A DNA stretch of 64,000 bases from an uncultured Lachnospiraceae bacterium (GTDB lineage: Bacteria; Bacillota; Clostridia; Lachnospirales; Lachnospiraceae): the NCBI GenBank assembly GCA_947589305.1, contig CANQAP010000008.1, positions 1 to 64,000 on the forward strand, read 5' to 3'. Numbering within the stretch: the first letter of the stretch is position 1; each line of letters begins with the position of its first letter. Below are positions 39,936-49,909 of the stretch, one piece after another. The notes beneath the pieces are model-generated. The model was not told the DNA's origin, ran no database searches, and worked only from the letters and a program-made list of their open reading frames with translations. A program made the translations under genes and the position numbers.

Positions 39936-40897
39936 TACGGGAAATAGATGAGAAGATCCGTGAGATGGATGCGGAGATTGAAGAATTATCGGCGAAAGAG
40001 GACGATTATGCGGCAGATGTACGGATCAAAGAACTGAAATCCGAAAAAAAGAAGCTCTTAAAGCAGTGCGATCACCTGACGCCTGCCGATAAAGTATATC
40101 TGGCTCGGCATAAGAACCGTCCGAAAGTAGATGATTATATCGATTTTTTATTTGATGATTTCTTCATCCAGCGGGGAGATTTTCTAAGTAAAGAGGATAA
40201 AAGTATCTACGGCGGCATCGCAACATTCCACGGCATGCCGGTGACGGTACTCGGACACCGCAAGGGAAGAAATATCAATGAAAACATGGAATTTAATTTT
40301 GGTATGCCGGAACCGGAAGGATACCGTAAAGCCTTGCGTTTGATGAAGCAGGCAGAGAAGTTCGGTCGTCCGGTCATTACCTTTATCGATACGCCGGGAG
40401 CATATCCGGGACTGGAAGCGGAAGAACACGGACAGGCAAATGCGATCGCAAGAAATCTGGCGGAGATGAGTTCGTTAAAAGTGCCGATCATCTCGATCGT
40501 GACCGGTGAGGGCAGTAGTGGCGGCGCCTTAGCGATCGGTGTGGCTAACAGCGTATATATGTTGGAACATGCAGTCTATTCGGTATTGTCACCGGAGGGA
40601 TTTGCTTCGATCATGTGGAAAGATTCCAATCGAAGTTCGGAAGCATGCGATTTAATGAAACTGACTGCTCAGGATTTAAAGAATTATAATGTGATCGATG
40701 GAATTATCAAGGAGCCGCTGGGCGGCATCCATCAGAATCCTAGCAAAGTATATCGCGAGATTGATGCGGTTCTGACTTTGGAATTGGCAAAATATAAGCG
40801 GATGTCGCCAAACGAACTGGCTAAGAACCGCTATGACAAATTCCGTAATATGGACTTGGCGATCATTGAGGCAGCCAAAAAGGAGAATGGATTATGA
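39932..40897 (+). CDS. accA: Acetyl-CoA carboxylase carboxyltransferase alpha subunit
   Basis: TFIDTPGAYPGLEAEEHGQANAIARNL, GEGSSGGALAIGVAN; track start 39923, likely start at internal ATG 39932. Confidence 0.95.
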   Translation: MIREIDEKIREMDAEIEELSAKEDDYAADVRIKELKSEKKKLLKQCDHLTPADKVYLARHKNRPKVDDYIDFLFDDFFIQRGDFLSKEDKSIYGGIATFHGMPVTVLGHRKGRNINENMEFNFGMPEPEGYRKALRLMKQAEKFGRPVITFIDTPGAYPGLEAEEHGQANAIARNLAEMSSLKVPIISIVTGEGSSGGALAIGVANSVYMLEHAVYSVLSPEGFASIMWKDSNRSSEACDLMKLTAQDLKNYNVIDGIIKEPLGGIHQNPSKVYREIDAVLTLELAKYKRMSPNELAKNRYDKFRNMDLAIIEAAKKENGL

Positions 40898-41829
40898 AAT
40901 TAAATGAAATGTTGCACATTAAATATCCGATCATTCAGGGAGGCATGGCAAATATCGCAACCGGAACATTTGCCGCACAGGTATCCAACGCAGGAGCATT
41001 GGGACTGATCGCATCCGGCGGGCTGAATGCGGAGGCAATCGAAAAAGAGATTGCGGCATGCAGAAAGCTGACGGATAAACCGTTTGGTGTCAATCTGATG
41101 TTGATGAATCCGGACGCCGACAATATTGCCCAGCTTTTGGCGGATGAAAAGATAGAAATCATTACCACGGGAGCCGGAACCCCGTCAAAATATATGGGAA
41201 TGTGGAAAGATGCGGGCAGTAAGATCATTCCGGTCGTTGCCAGTTCCGCACTTGCCCGCAAAGTCGAACAGCTCGGCGCCGATGCAGTGATCGCGGAAGG
41301 CGGAGAGAGCGGCGGACATGTCGGCGATATGACGACTATGACATTGGTACCGCAGGTCATTGATAAGGTCAAGATTCCGGTCATTGCCGCAGGCGGAATT
41401 GCAAGTGGCAGACAGTTTGTGGCTGCAATGGCTTTGGGAGCCGCCGGCATTCAGGTGGGAACCTGCCTGCTGGTCAGTGAAGAATGCCCGATCCATGAAA
41501 ATTATAAACAGGCATTGATAAAGGCAAGAGACAACAGTACGACGGTCACCGGTCGTTCGTTGGATGCCCCGGTACGTATCCTGAAAAACGATATGGCAAG
41601 AGAGTACATAAAAGTGGAACGGAACGGAGGCACCAGAGAGGAATTAGAACAGTTTACGCTGGGCGGTTTAAGACGCGCCGTATTTGACGGTGACGTCCAG
41701 CACGGATCGGTCATGGCGGGACAGGTGTGCGGTCAGTTGAAAGAGATCCGACCGTTAGCAGAGATACTGGATACCCTGTATGAAGAAGCAAAGCAGGAAT
41801 TGGCAAGATTAAAAACCGTTGAGTTATAA
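40894..41829 (+). CDS. fabK: Enoyl-ACP reductase II (FMN-dependent)
   Basis: 311 aa; PIIQGGMANIATG, EGGESGGHVGDMTTMTLVPQV, AAGGIASGRQFVAAMALGAAGIQVGT. Confidence 0.94.
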   Translation: MKLNEMLHIKYPIIQGGMANIATGTFAAQVSNAGALGLIASGGLNAEAIEKEIAACRKLTDKPFGVNLMLMNPDADNIAQLLADEKIEIITTGAGTPSKYMGMWKDAGSKIIPVVASSALARKVEQLGADAVIAEGGESGGHVGDMTTMTLVPQVIDKVKIPVIAAGGIASGRQFVAAMALGAAGIQVGTCLLVSEECPIHENYKQALIKARDNSTTVTGRSLDAPVRILKNDMAREYIKVERNGGTREELEQFTLGGLRRAVFDGDVQHGSVMAGQVCGQLKEIRPLAEILDTLYEEAKQELARLKTVEL

Positions 41830-41844
41830 GTTTGGAGGAAAGAA

Positions 41845-42786
41845 ATGAAATTAGCGTTTATGTATGCCGGTCAGGGGAGTCAGACCGTCGGCATGGGAAA
41901 AGATCTGTATGAAGCATATCCGGAATTCAGGGACGTACTGGATCATACCGATGTCGGATTTGATGTCAGGGAATGTTGTTTTAACGGTCCGGCTGAACGA
42001 TTGAACACTACAAAGTATACGCAGCCTTGTATGGTGGCGTTTGCAGTAGGTGTGACAAAAATCTTGGAGAATAAAGGGATCGTGCCGGAGATGGCGGCGG
42101 GCTTGAGTCTCGGAGAATATTCCGCATTGTATGCGGCTGGCGTCTTTGGCGACCAGCAGGTGATCTCATTGGTGGCATATCGCGGACAGGCTATGGCGGA
42201 AGCCGTCGTGGATCGTGAGTGTAAGATGGCGGCGGTGTTGAATTTAGACCGTGCGGCAGTGGAAGCCTGCTGTAAGCAGGCACAGGAAGAATTGCGTGAT
42301 CAGCAGTATCATGTAGTGGAACCGACAAATTATAACTGCCCGGGTCAGATCGTGATTTCCGGAGACAAGGCGGCAGTAGACCGTGCGGTCGAACTGTTAA
42401 TGCAAGCCGGAGCAAAGCGTTGTCTGCCGCTGAACGTCAGCGGACCGTTCCATACGTCGCTGATGAAGCCGGCAGGCGATAAGTTAAAGGAGCGTTTTAC
42501 CAAGGAATCCTTTGGCAGCATGCGTTTCCCGGTGGTGTTTAACACCTTAGGACGCGCCAAGAACGAGGAGGAACGCATTCCGGATCTATTGGAGCGTCAG
42601 GTACAGAGCAGTATCTATATCGAGGACTCGATCCGCTACATGGCGGAACAGGGCATTGATACCATAGTGGAGATCGGACCGGGACAGGCATTGAGTAAAT
42701 TCGTGAAGAAAACATGCCCGGATATTACCTGTTATAGTGTAGACAGCGTAGAAAGCTTGGAGGCACTGGTAGAGAAGCTTGCATAG
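41845..42786 (+). CDS. fabD: Malonyl-CoA-ACP transacylase
   Basis: 313 aa; AGQGSQTVGMGKDLYE, GLSLGEYSALYAAG, GPFHTSLM. Confidence 0.96.
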   Translation: MKLAFMYAGQGSQTVGMGKDLYEAYPEFRDVLDHTDVGFDVRECCFNGPAERLNTTKYTQPCMVAFAVGVTKILENKGIVPEMAAGLSLGEYSALYAAGVFGDQQVISLVAYRGQAMAEAVVDRECKMAAVLNLDRAAVEACCKQAQEELRDQQYHVVEPTNYNCPGQIVISGDKAAVDRAVELLMQAGAKRCLPLNVSGPFHTSLMKPAGDKLKERFTKESFGSMRFPVVFNTLGRAKNEEERIPDLLERQVQSSIYIEDSIRYMAEQGIDTIVEIGPGQALSKFVKKTCPDITCYSVDSVESLEALVEKLA

Positions 42787-42803
42787 CGGAAGGGAGAAGC
42801 AGG

Positions 42804-43547
42804 ATGTTGTTAGAAAATCAAACAGCCATTGTAACCGGAGGGAGCCGGGGAATCGGCAGAGCAATCTGTGTTGCTTTGGCAAAAGAAGGAGCAAATGTAG
42901 TCACTTGTTATGCACATGGCGCAAAAGCCGCAGAAGAAACCGTTTCCCAGTGTAAGGAGTATGGCGTGCAGGCGCTTGCCGTACAGGCGGATATCGCAAA
43001 GACAGAAGAAGTAGATCACTTATTTGAAGAAGCATTGAAAGTGACGGGTTCCTTAGAGATCCTAGTGAATAATGCAGGCATTACCAAAGACGGATTATTG
43101 GTACGCATGACGGATGAGCAGTTTGATCAGGTCATCGACACCAATTTAAAAGGAACGTTTTACTGTATGCGTGTGGCATCAAAGCATATGATGAAAAAAC
43201 GCTACGGAAGAATCGTCACCGTCAGCAGTATCGTCGGTTTAAACGGAAATGCGGGACAGGTCAATTATGCAGCCAGCAAAGCGGGCGTGATCGGCATGAC
43301 AAAATCATTGGCAAAAGAATTGGGTTCCCGTAATGTGACGGTCAACGCCGTTGCGCCGGGCTTTATAACCACCGATATGACGAATGCGCTTCCGGATACG
43401 GTCAGGGAGCAGATGGCGAAAGAAATACCGTTGGCACGTTTGGGACAACCGGAAGATGTGGCGCATGCGGTGGCGTTTTTGGTTTCGGATGCCGCTTCTT
43501 ACATAACAGGGCATGTGCTGAACGTGGACGGCGGTATGGCAATGTAA
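42804..43547 (+). CDS. fabG: 3-oxoacyl-ACP reductase
   Basis: 247 aa SDR; TGGSRGIGRAI, NNAGIT, YAASKAG. Confidence 0.96.
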   Translation: MLLENQTAIVTGGSRGIGRAICVALAKEGANVVTCYAHGAKAAEETVSQCKEYGVQALAVQADIAKTEEVDHLFEEALKVTGSLEILVNNAGITKDGLLVRMTDEQFDQVIDTNLKGTFYCMRVASKHMMKKRYGRIVTVSSIVGLNGNAGQVNYAASKAGVIGMTKSLAKELGSRNVTVNAVAPGFITTDMTNALPDTVREQMAKEIPLARLGQPEDVAHAVAFLVSDAASYITGHVLNVDGGMAM

Positions 43548-43580
43548 CGATAACAAGGCAAAACATAAAGGAGATATCCA

Positions 43581-44819
43581 ATGAAAAGAAGAGTAGTGAT
43601 TACCGGATTGGGTACGATTAACCCATTGGGACATAATATTTCAGAATCATGGGAAAATGTAAAAAAGGGTACCTGTGGGATCGATCGGATCACACAGATC
43701 GATACAACAGATTTTCAGGTAAAGATCGCCGGAGAAGTAAAGGATTACAAGCCGGAAGATTATCTGGATAAAAAAGAAGCCAGACATATGGACCGTTATA
43801 CACAATTTGCTATGATCGCGGCAAAGGAAGCGTTTCAGGACAGTGGATTAGATATGAGTCAGGAAAATCCACTGCGGTGCGGAACAATCGTATCTTCCGG
43901 TATCGGTGGATTGAAAACCATTGAAAGTGAACATGATCGTGGGCTGAGCCGGGGATTTGAGAAGATTTCGCCGTTCTTTATTCCGATGTCTATTGCCAAT
44001 ATGGCAGCCGGACAGATTGCGATTGAAACCGGATTTAAGGGTGTCTGTAACTGTGTGGTCACAGCCTGTGCATCCGGAAACAATGCGATCGGAGAGGCTT
44101 TTCATTATGTACGCGACGGATATGCGGATGTGATGTTATGCGGAGGTGCCGAAGCATGTATCTGTAATATGGGCGTCGGCGGGTTTACGGTTATGAAAGC
44201 CCTGAATGTGACGGAAGATATCAGTCGGGCGTCTATCCCGTTTGACAAGGAACGCAACGGCTTTGTCATGGGCGAAGGAGCCGCCGTTTTAATTCTCGAA
44301 GAGTTAGAGCATGCAGAAAAAAGAGGAGCAAAAATATACGGTGAGATTATCGGATATGGCGCAAGTTGTGATGCGTATCATATCACGGCACCGGACCCGA
44401 CCGGAGCGGGCGGCACTGCCTGCATGAAGATGGCTATAGAAGACGCCGGCGTACAGCCGGAGCAGATCGGCTATATTAATGCACACGGTACATCCACACA
44501 TCTGAATGATGCCGGTGAGACGAAGGCGATCAAAGCGGCGTTCGGCGATCATGCCTATCAATTAATGGTAAGTTCGACAAAATCCATGACCGGACATTTA
44601 CTGGGTGCCAGCGGAGCCGTGGAAGCGGTCTTTACGACCTTGGCATTAAAAGACGGTTTCATCCCTGCGACGATCCATTATCAGGTGCCGGATGAAGAAT
44701 GTGATCTGGATATCGTGCCGAACGAAGGAAGACAGGTACAGGTGGAGATGGCGTTATCCAACTCTTTGGGATTTGGCGGTCATAACGCGAGTGTTCTGTT
44801 TAAGCGATGGGAGGCGTAA
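43581..44819 (+). CDS. fabF: Beta-ketoacyl-ACP synthase II
   Basis: 412 aa; [40 protein letters not shown]. Confidence 0.96.
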   Translation: MKRRVVITGLGTINPLGHNISESWENVKKGTCGIDRITQIDTTDFQVKIAGEVKDYKPEDYLDKKEARHMDRYTQFAMIAAKEAFQDSGLDMSQENPLRCGTIVSSGIGGLKTIESEHDRGLSRGFEKISPFFIPMSIANMAAGQIAIETGFKGVCNCVVTACASGNNAIGEAFHYVRDGYADVMLCGGAEACICNMGVGGFTVMKALNVTEDISRASIPFDKERNGFVMGEGAAVLILEELEHAEKRGAKIYGEIIGYGASCDAYHITAPDPTGAGGTACMKMAIEDAGVQPEQIGYINAHGTSTHLNDAGETKAIKAAFGDHAYQLMVSSTKSMTGHLLGASGAVEAVFTTLALKDGFIPATIHYQVPDEECDLDIVPNEGRQVQVEMALSNSLGFGGHNASVLFKRWEA

Positions 44820-44821
44820 CG

Positions 44822-45268
44822 ATGGAGTTAAATTCGAATCAGATTCAAGAGATCATTCCGCATCGGTATCCGTTTCAACTGGTGGATCGGATCATTGAGT
44901 GTGAAGCGGGCAAACGGGCAGTCGGGATCAAGTGCGTATCGGTTAATGAAATGTTCTTCTGTGGACATTTTCCGCAGCAGCATGTGATGCCGGGGGTTCT
45001 GATCATCGAAGCCTTGGCGCAGGTGGGCGCAGTTGCGATTTTGTGTGAAGAAGAAAATAAAGGGAAAATTGCATTTTTCGGAGGCATCAAGAATGCCAGA
45101 TTTCGGAAGCAGGTCATTCCGGGGGACGTACTGACTTTGGAATGTGAGATCATAAACAGACGGGGACCGATCGGCTTCGGTAAAGCAGTGGCAAAAGTGG
45201 GCGACCAAGTGGCGGCACAGGCTGAATTATCCTTTGTGATAGGTGCGGAGACGGCTTCGGAACAATAA
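44822..45268 (+). CDS. fabZ: 3-hydroxyacyl-ACP dehydratase
   Basis: [35 protein letters not shown]; track start 44807, ATG at 44822 follows gggaggcgta. Confidence 0.95.
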   Translation: MELNSNQIQEIIPHRYPFQLVDRIIECEAGKRAVGIKCVSVNEMFFCGHFPQQHVMPGVLIIEALAQVGAVAILCEEENKGKIAFFGGIKNARFRKQVIPGDVLTLECEIINRRGPIGFGKAVAKVGDQVAAQAELSFVIGAETASEQ

Positions 45269-45285
45269 TGGGAGAGGAAACATCC

Positions 45286-45732
45286 ATGTTGGAAAAATCT
45301 TTTTCTGAGGTATACAAAAAATTTAAGATACGTTATTATCAAAACGTGTTTGCTCAGGCTCCGAACCGCGAGTTAAGCCTGACGACAGTGGAGGCGTTTT
45401 GTGCAGAAATTATCGGCGCATTGCAGAACCCGACAATCAATGAATTTGCAAATTTTATTAACATTTCCTCACCAAATGCTACTTATAAAGTCAATAGCCT
45501 GATACAAAAGGGCTACATCGAAAAGGTGCAGTCGGAAACGGATAAACGGGAGTATCATTTACGGGTGACGGATAAGTATTATAAATATTACAACATCAGT
45601 CAGTCTTATGTGGATACCGTCTTACAACGGGTAAAGGAACGATGTACGCCGGAAGAGGTGGAAGTTTTTGACCGGGTGCTTACCATCATGAAAGACGAAC
45701 TGATGCCGGAAGTGGATTTGGATCATACCTGA
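45286..45732 (+). CDS. MarR-family transcriptional regulator, FabT-like by context
   Basis: Winged-helix pattern NEFANFINISSPNATYKVNSLIQKGYIEKVQSETDKREYHLRVTDK; lies inside the fab locus. Confidence 0.85.
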   Translation: MLEKSFSEVYKKFKIRYYQNVFAQAPNRELSLTTVEAFCAEIIGALQNPTINEFANFINISSPNATYKVNSLIQKGYIEKVQSETDKREYHLRVTDKYYKYYNISQSYVDTVLQRVKERCTPEEVEVFDRVLTIMKDELMPEVDLDHT

Positions 45733-45764
45733 ATCGGTACATCGACAGAATAAAAGCATATCGG

Positions 45765-45802
45765 AAAAGCAGCAGACTCCGTAAGGGGCTTGCTGCTTTT
45801 GT
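45765..45802 (+). terminator. Terminator between marR and fabH
   Basis: aaaagcagca / tgctgctttt stem ending in T run. Confidence 0.75.
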
Positions 45803-45813
45803 AAGTTTACAGC

Positions 45814-45834
45814 AAGTAGTTTTTCAAACTACTT
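45814..45834. promoter_or_regulatory. Perfect 21-bp palindrome, candidate FabT-like operator 2 upstream of fabH
   Basis: aagtagttt-ttc-aaactactt; core shared with 38404-38424. Confidence 0.75.
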
Positions 45835-45916
45835 CCCGACGCCAAAGACAATCGTTGGATAGAAAACAAGGCTAGGTCTTGTAGATTGATAAACAAAGGA
45901 AAGAAAGGAAACACAT

Positions 45917-46897
45917 ATGACAACAAGAATTATTGGGACGGGCAGCGCATTGCCATCCCGTGTAGTGACCAATCTGGAATTAGAATCCTTTTTAGATACA
46001 TCGGATACATGGATTCAGGAGCGAACCGGTATACAAAACAGGCATGTCGCAGTTACGGAAACGACGACATCCTTGGCAATCCAAGCCTGTCTGAAAGCCT
46101 TGGAAGATGCCGGAAAACAGCCGGAAGATGTAGATCTGATTTTAGCGGCGACCGTATCTCCGGATTGTACATTCCCATGTCTGGCATGTGAAATTCAGGC
46201 GGCGATCGGTGCGGATCAGGCAACCGCATATGACATCAACGCTGCCTGCGCCGGATTTTTATTTGCTTTTAATTCCGCTGCGGCATACATAGCTTGCGGA
46301 ATGTACCGGAACGCGTTGATCGTCGGCGCGGAAGTCTTGTCGAAACTGGTTGACTGGACAGACCGTTCTTCCTGCATCTTATTTGGAGACGGTGCGGGAG
46401 CCGCCTTCATTGAAGAGGCAGAGGAAGGAATCGTGTCTATGCTTCAGGGAGCAAACGGTAAAAAGGGCATGGCGTTATACCGGTATGAGCCGCCGATCCT
46501 CCATCCGTTTCTGAAACAAACTACGGCATCAGACGATGCCGGAAGAAGCGGATATTTGGAAATGAACGGGCAGGAAGTGTTCCGGTTTGCAGTCAGTCAG
46601 GTGCCGGACAGCATCATTCATGTGTTGGAACGGGCAAATTGGGAGAAATCCGAAGTGGATCACTATATCCTGCATCAGGCAAATGCGCGTATCATACAAT
46701 CCATTGCAAAACGCTTGGGAGAACCGGAAGAAAAATTCCCGATGAACCTGCATGCTTACGGAAATATGTCCTCTGCCAGCATCCCTGTTTTACTCGATGA
46801 AATGAATCGGGCAGGTCGCTTAAAAAGAGGCGATAAGATCGTCATGTCCGGATTCGGAGCCGGTTTGACATACGGCGCCACTGCCTTGATTTGGTAA
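45917..46897 (+). CDS. fabH: Beta-ketoacyl-ACP synthase III
   Basis: 326 aa; TSDTWIQERTGIQNRHVA, DINAACAGFLFAF, LHQANARII, YGNMSSASIPV. Confidence 0.96.
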   Translation: MTTRIIGTGSALPSRVVTNLELESFLDTSDTWIQERTGIQNRHVAVTETTTSLAIQACLKALEDAGKQPEDVDLILAATVSPDCTFPCLACEIQAAIGADQATAYDINAACAGFLFAFNSAAAYIACGMYRNALIVGAEVLSKLVDWTDRSSCILFGDGAGAAFIEEAEEGIVSMLQGANGKKGMALYRYEPPILHPFLKQTTASDDAGRSGYLEMNGQEVFRFAVSQVPDSIIHVLERANWEKSEVDHYILHQANARIIQSIAKRLGEPEEKFPMNLHAYGNMSSASIPVLLDEMNRAGRLKRGDKIVMSGFGAGLTYGATALIW

Positions 46898-47004
46898 ATC
46901 TCATAAGGTATCCCTTGAAAAGAAACAGGAAATGGTATAAACTGAATGCGTTATAGGAATGATAGGAATACCACAGACAAAGTTCTGTATGGCAGGAGGA
47001 TATT

Positions 47005-48285
47005 ATGTTAGATATTAAATTTCTTAGAGAAAATCCGGATATTGTAAAGCAGAATATCAAGAATAAATTTCAGGACAATAAACTTCCCATGGTGGATGAG
47101 GTGATCGCGCTGGATGCGGAAAGCCGGAAAACACAACAGGAAGCGGACGGCTTGCGGGCTGACCGTAATAAGATCTCGAAGCAGATCGGGGCGTTCATGG
47201 CACAGGGAAAGAAAGAAGAAGCGGAGGAGTTCAAGAAGAAAGTCACGGCATTCTCTGAGCGTTTGGCAGAGCTGGAAGCAAAGGAAACGCAGCTACAGGA
47301 AAAGATCAGGGAAATCATGATGGCAATCCCGAATATCATTGATCCGTCCGTACCGATCGGAAAAGACGACAGTGAAAACGTGGAACTGCAAAAATTCGGC
47401 GAACCGGTCGTTCCGGATTTTGAAATCCCATATCATACCGATATCATGGAACGCTTCAACGGCATTGATTTGGATGCCGCCCGCCGGGTAGCAGGCAACG
47501 GCTTCTATTATCTGATGGGAGATATTGCCAGACTGCATTCGGCAGTGATCTCATATGCCAGAGATTTTATGATCGACAGAGGATTCACATATTGCGTGCC
47601 GCCTTTCATGATTCGAAGTGATGTCGTAACCGGTGTTATGAGTTTTGCGGAAATGGATGCAATGATGTATAAAATCGAGGGGGAAGATCTGTATTTGATT
47701 GGAACGAGCGAACATTCCATGATCGGTAAATTTATCGACACCATGTTGCCGGAAGATCAGCTTCCGCAGACATTAACCAGTTATTCTCCATGTTTCCGTA
47801 AAGAAAAAGGGGCGCATGGACTGGAAGAACGTGGCGTATACCGGATTCATCAGTTTGAAAAACAGGAAATGATTGTGATCTGCAAACCGGAAGAAAGCCC
47901 GATGTGGTTTGAAACATTATGGCGGAATACGGTAGATTTATTCCGTTCGTTAGATATTCCGGTGCGGACCTTGGAATGCTGTTCCGGCGATTTGGCAGAT
48001 TTAAAGGTAAAGTCCATTGACGTAGAGGCTTGGTCTCCGCGTCAAAAGAAATACTTTGAAGTCGGCAGTTGTTCGAACTTAGGGGATGCGCAGGCACGAA
48101 GGCTGCGGATTCGCGTGAAAGGGGCGGACGGTCAAAAATATCTGGCGCATACGTTGAATAATACGGTCGTGGCGCCGCCGCGTATGTTGATCGCATATTT
48201 GGAAAATAATCTACAGGCGGACGGAAGCGTACGGATTGCAGAATGTTTACAGCCATATATGGGCGGTAAAACAAAGATTCAGTAA
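47005..48285 (+). CDS. serS: Serine-tRNA ligase
   Basis: 426 aa; MLDIKFLRENPDIVKQN, class II motifs (FRKEKGAHGLEERGVYRIHQFEKQE, NNTVVAPPRMLIAYLENN). Confidence 0.97.
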   Translation: MLDIKFLRENPDIVKQNIKNKFQDNKLPMVDEVIALDAESRKTQQEADGLRADRNKISKQIGAFMAQGKKEEAEEFKKKVTAFSERLAELEAKETQLQEKIREIMMAIPNIIDPSVPIGKDDSENVELQKFGEPVVPDFEIPYHTDIMERFNGIDLDAARRVAGNGFYYLMGDIARLHSAVISYARDFMIDRGFTYCVPPFMIRSDVVTGVMSFAEMDAMMYKIEGEDLYLIGTSEHSMIGKFIDTMLPEDQLPQTLTSYSPCFRKEKGAHGLEERGVYRIHQFEKQEMIVICKPEESPMWFETLWRNTVDLFRSLDIPVRTLECCSGDLADLKVKSIDVEAWSPRQKKYFEVGSCSNLGDAQARRLRIRVKGADGQKYLAHTLNNTVVAPPRMLIAYLENNLQADGSVRIAECLQPYMGGKTKIQ

Positions 48286-48293
48286 ATAAAAAG

Positions 48294-48366
48294 AGCGCGA
48301 GACGGGACTCGAACCCGCGACCCCGACCTTGGCAAGGTCGTGCTCCACCAACTGAGCCACTCGCGC
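48294..48366 (-). tRNA. tRNA-Gly (anticodon GCC)
   Basis: Reverse complement gcgcgagtggctcagttggtggagcacgaccttgccaaggtcggggtcgcgggttcgagtcccgtctcgcgct folds as a cloverleaf. Confidence 0.93.
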
Positions 48367-48398
48367 ATATACTTAACGACATGTGTTAATATACCATA

Positions 48399-48428
48399 AG
48401 GCAGTTGTGATTGTCAACTGCCTTTTTA
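48399..48428 (+). terminator. Terminator downstream of serS, overlapping the tRNA-Gly promoter on the other strand
   Basis: aggcagttg / caactgcct stem followed by TTTTTAT. Confidence 0.75.
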
Positions 48429-49769
48429 TATGTTAAAGAACTGGATGGCGATCGTATAGTACAACAGGGTTGTGCAGATATCCACGATCGTAGAAATCAA
48501 AGGTCCTGCCATGACTGCCGGATCCAGATGTATGACTTTTGCAAAGATCGGCAAAAGACAACCGATCAATTTCGAAAGGACAACGGTTGCTATAATAGAC
48601 AGGGTCAATACGATTGCCAGCGTTGGATTATGATAAAAGATCAGGATTCTGGCACCGTTAATGACGGCGAGGATCGCACTGATGATAATGGCAATGCGGA
48701 ATTCCTTCCACATGACTTTCAAAAAATCCCCGGTCCTGATTTCGTCCAACGCAAGCCCGCGAATCATCAGGGCAGAACTTTGGGAACCGCAGTTACCGCC
48801 CGTACCGGTCAACATCGGCATAAAGGATACCAAGATCGGTAAGGCTCGGATGATATCGTCATAGCGATTGATGATGGCTCCGGTAATGGCATTGCTTAGC
48901 ATTAAGATGATCAGCCAAAAAATACGGTTCTTCACCTGTGAAAATACACTGGTCTTGAAATAAGAATCATCACTTGGCGTCATAGCCGCCATGATGGAGA
49001 TATCTTCCGTGTTTTCTTCCTGAATGACATCCATGGCATCGTCAAAGGTGATGATACCGACCAGACGGTTTTCCGCATCTACGACCGGCAGAGCGAGTAT
49101 ATCATATTTCTGGAACTGGTGGGCTACTACTTCTTTATCTTCGGAAGTATCCACGGAGATCAGGTTGGTCTCCATGATGTCACTGATACGGATATCGTCG
49201 GAAGCGGTCAATAAGTCTTTTACCGATACGATACCGATGAGTTTACGGGCTTCCGTCACATAGCAGGTATAGATCGTCTCTTTGTTCGGACCGACTTTCC
49301 GAATGCGTGAGATCGCCTGCTGCACCGTAAGGTCTTTGCTGAGATTGACATATTCGATCGTCATCAGCGTCCCGGCGCTGTCTTCCGGATACTTGAGGAT
49401 CTGATTGATGGCATTGCGGGACTGGGAGTCGCAGTTGCGCAAAATACGGCTGACAACATTGGCAGGCATTTCTTCGATCATATCGACGGTGTCATCGATA
49501 AAGGTCTGATCCAGTACTTCCCGAAGCTCTTTGTCCGAAAACCCATTGATCAAATCTTCCTGCATATCACTGTTCATATACGAAAACGTATCGGCTGCCA
49601 GTTCCTTTGGCAGCAGGCGATACAAAAGTAAGATATCTTTTTCCTCAAACTCGGAAAAAAGCAGGGCAAGGTCGGCAGGAAGCTGGGTTGACATAATCTC
49701 GCGAAGCAGACTGAAATTTTTTTGGGCTAAGTATTCTGACACTTGTTCGAATAATGAATGTTCAGGCAT
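48426..49769 (-). CDS. mgtE: Magnesium transporter MgtE
   Basis: 447 aa; MgtE N domain, tandem CBS, C-terminal TM with MLTGTGGNCGSQSSALMIRGLALDEI. Confidence 0.95.
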   Translation of the reverse strand: MPEHSLFEQVSEYLAQKNFSLLREIMSTQLPADLALLFSEFEEKDILLLYRLLPKELAADTFSYMNSDMQEDLINGFSDKELREVLDQTFIDDTVDMIEEMPANVVSRILRNCDSQSRNAINQILKYPEDSAGTLMTIEYVNLSKDLTVQQAISRIRKVGPNKETIYTCYVTEARKLIGIVSVKDLLTASDDIRISDIMETNLISVDTSEDKEVVAHQFQKYDILALPVVDAENRLVGIITFDDAMDVIQEENTEDISIMAAMTPSDDSYFKTSVFSQVKNRIFWLIILMLSNAITGAIINRYDDIIRALPILVSFMPMLTGTGGNCGSQSSALMIRGLALDEIRTGDFLKVMWKEFRIAIIISAILAVINGARILIFYHNPTLAIVLTLSIIATVVLSKLIGCLLPIFAKVIHLDPAVMAGPLISTIVDICTTLLYYTIAIQFFNI

Positions 49770-49909
49770 TTCCTACACCTCCTCGCTATTATTTTAAGGT
49801 ACACGTTTCCGTTAGATTTGTCAATGCGGGAATCATAAGTTATGCTTGTCTTTTTTGGAATGGACTTGTATAGTATAGTTAGAAAATGAAAAGAAAAGGA
49901 GATAGCGCT

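Noticed and set aside
44304-44561. Minus-strand ORF within fabF
   Set aside because: Shadow of a strongly supported KAS II gene.
46898-47004. Possible T-box leader for serS
   Set aside because: The gap is too short and no T-box sequence (TGGNACCGCG-like) was seen.
47732-48382. 216-aa minus-strand ORF spanning tRNA-Gly and the end of serS
   Set aside because: Overlaps a tRNA and a core gene; spurious.
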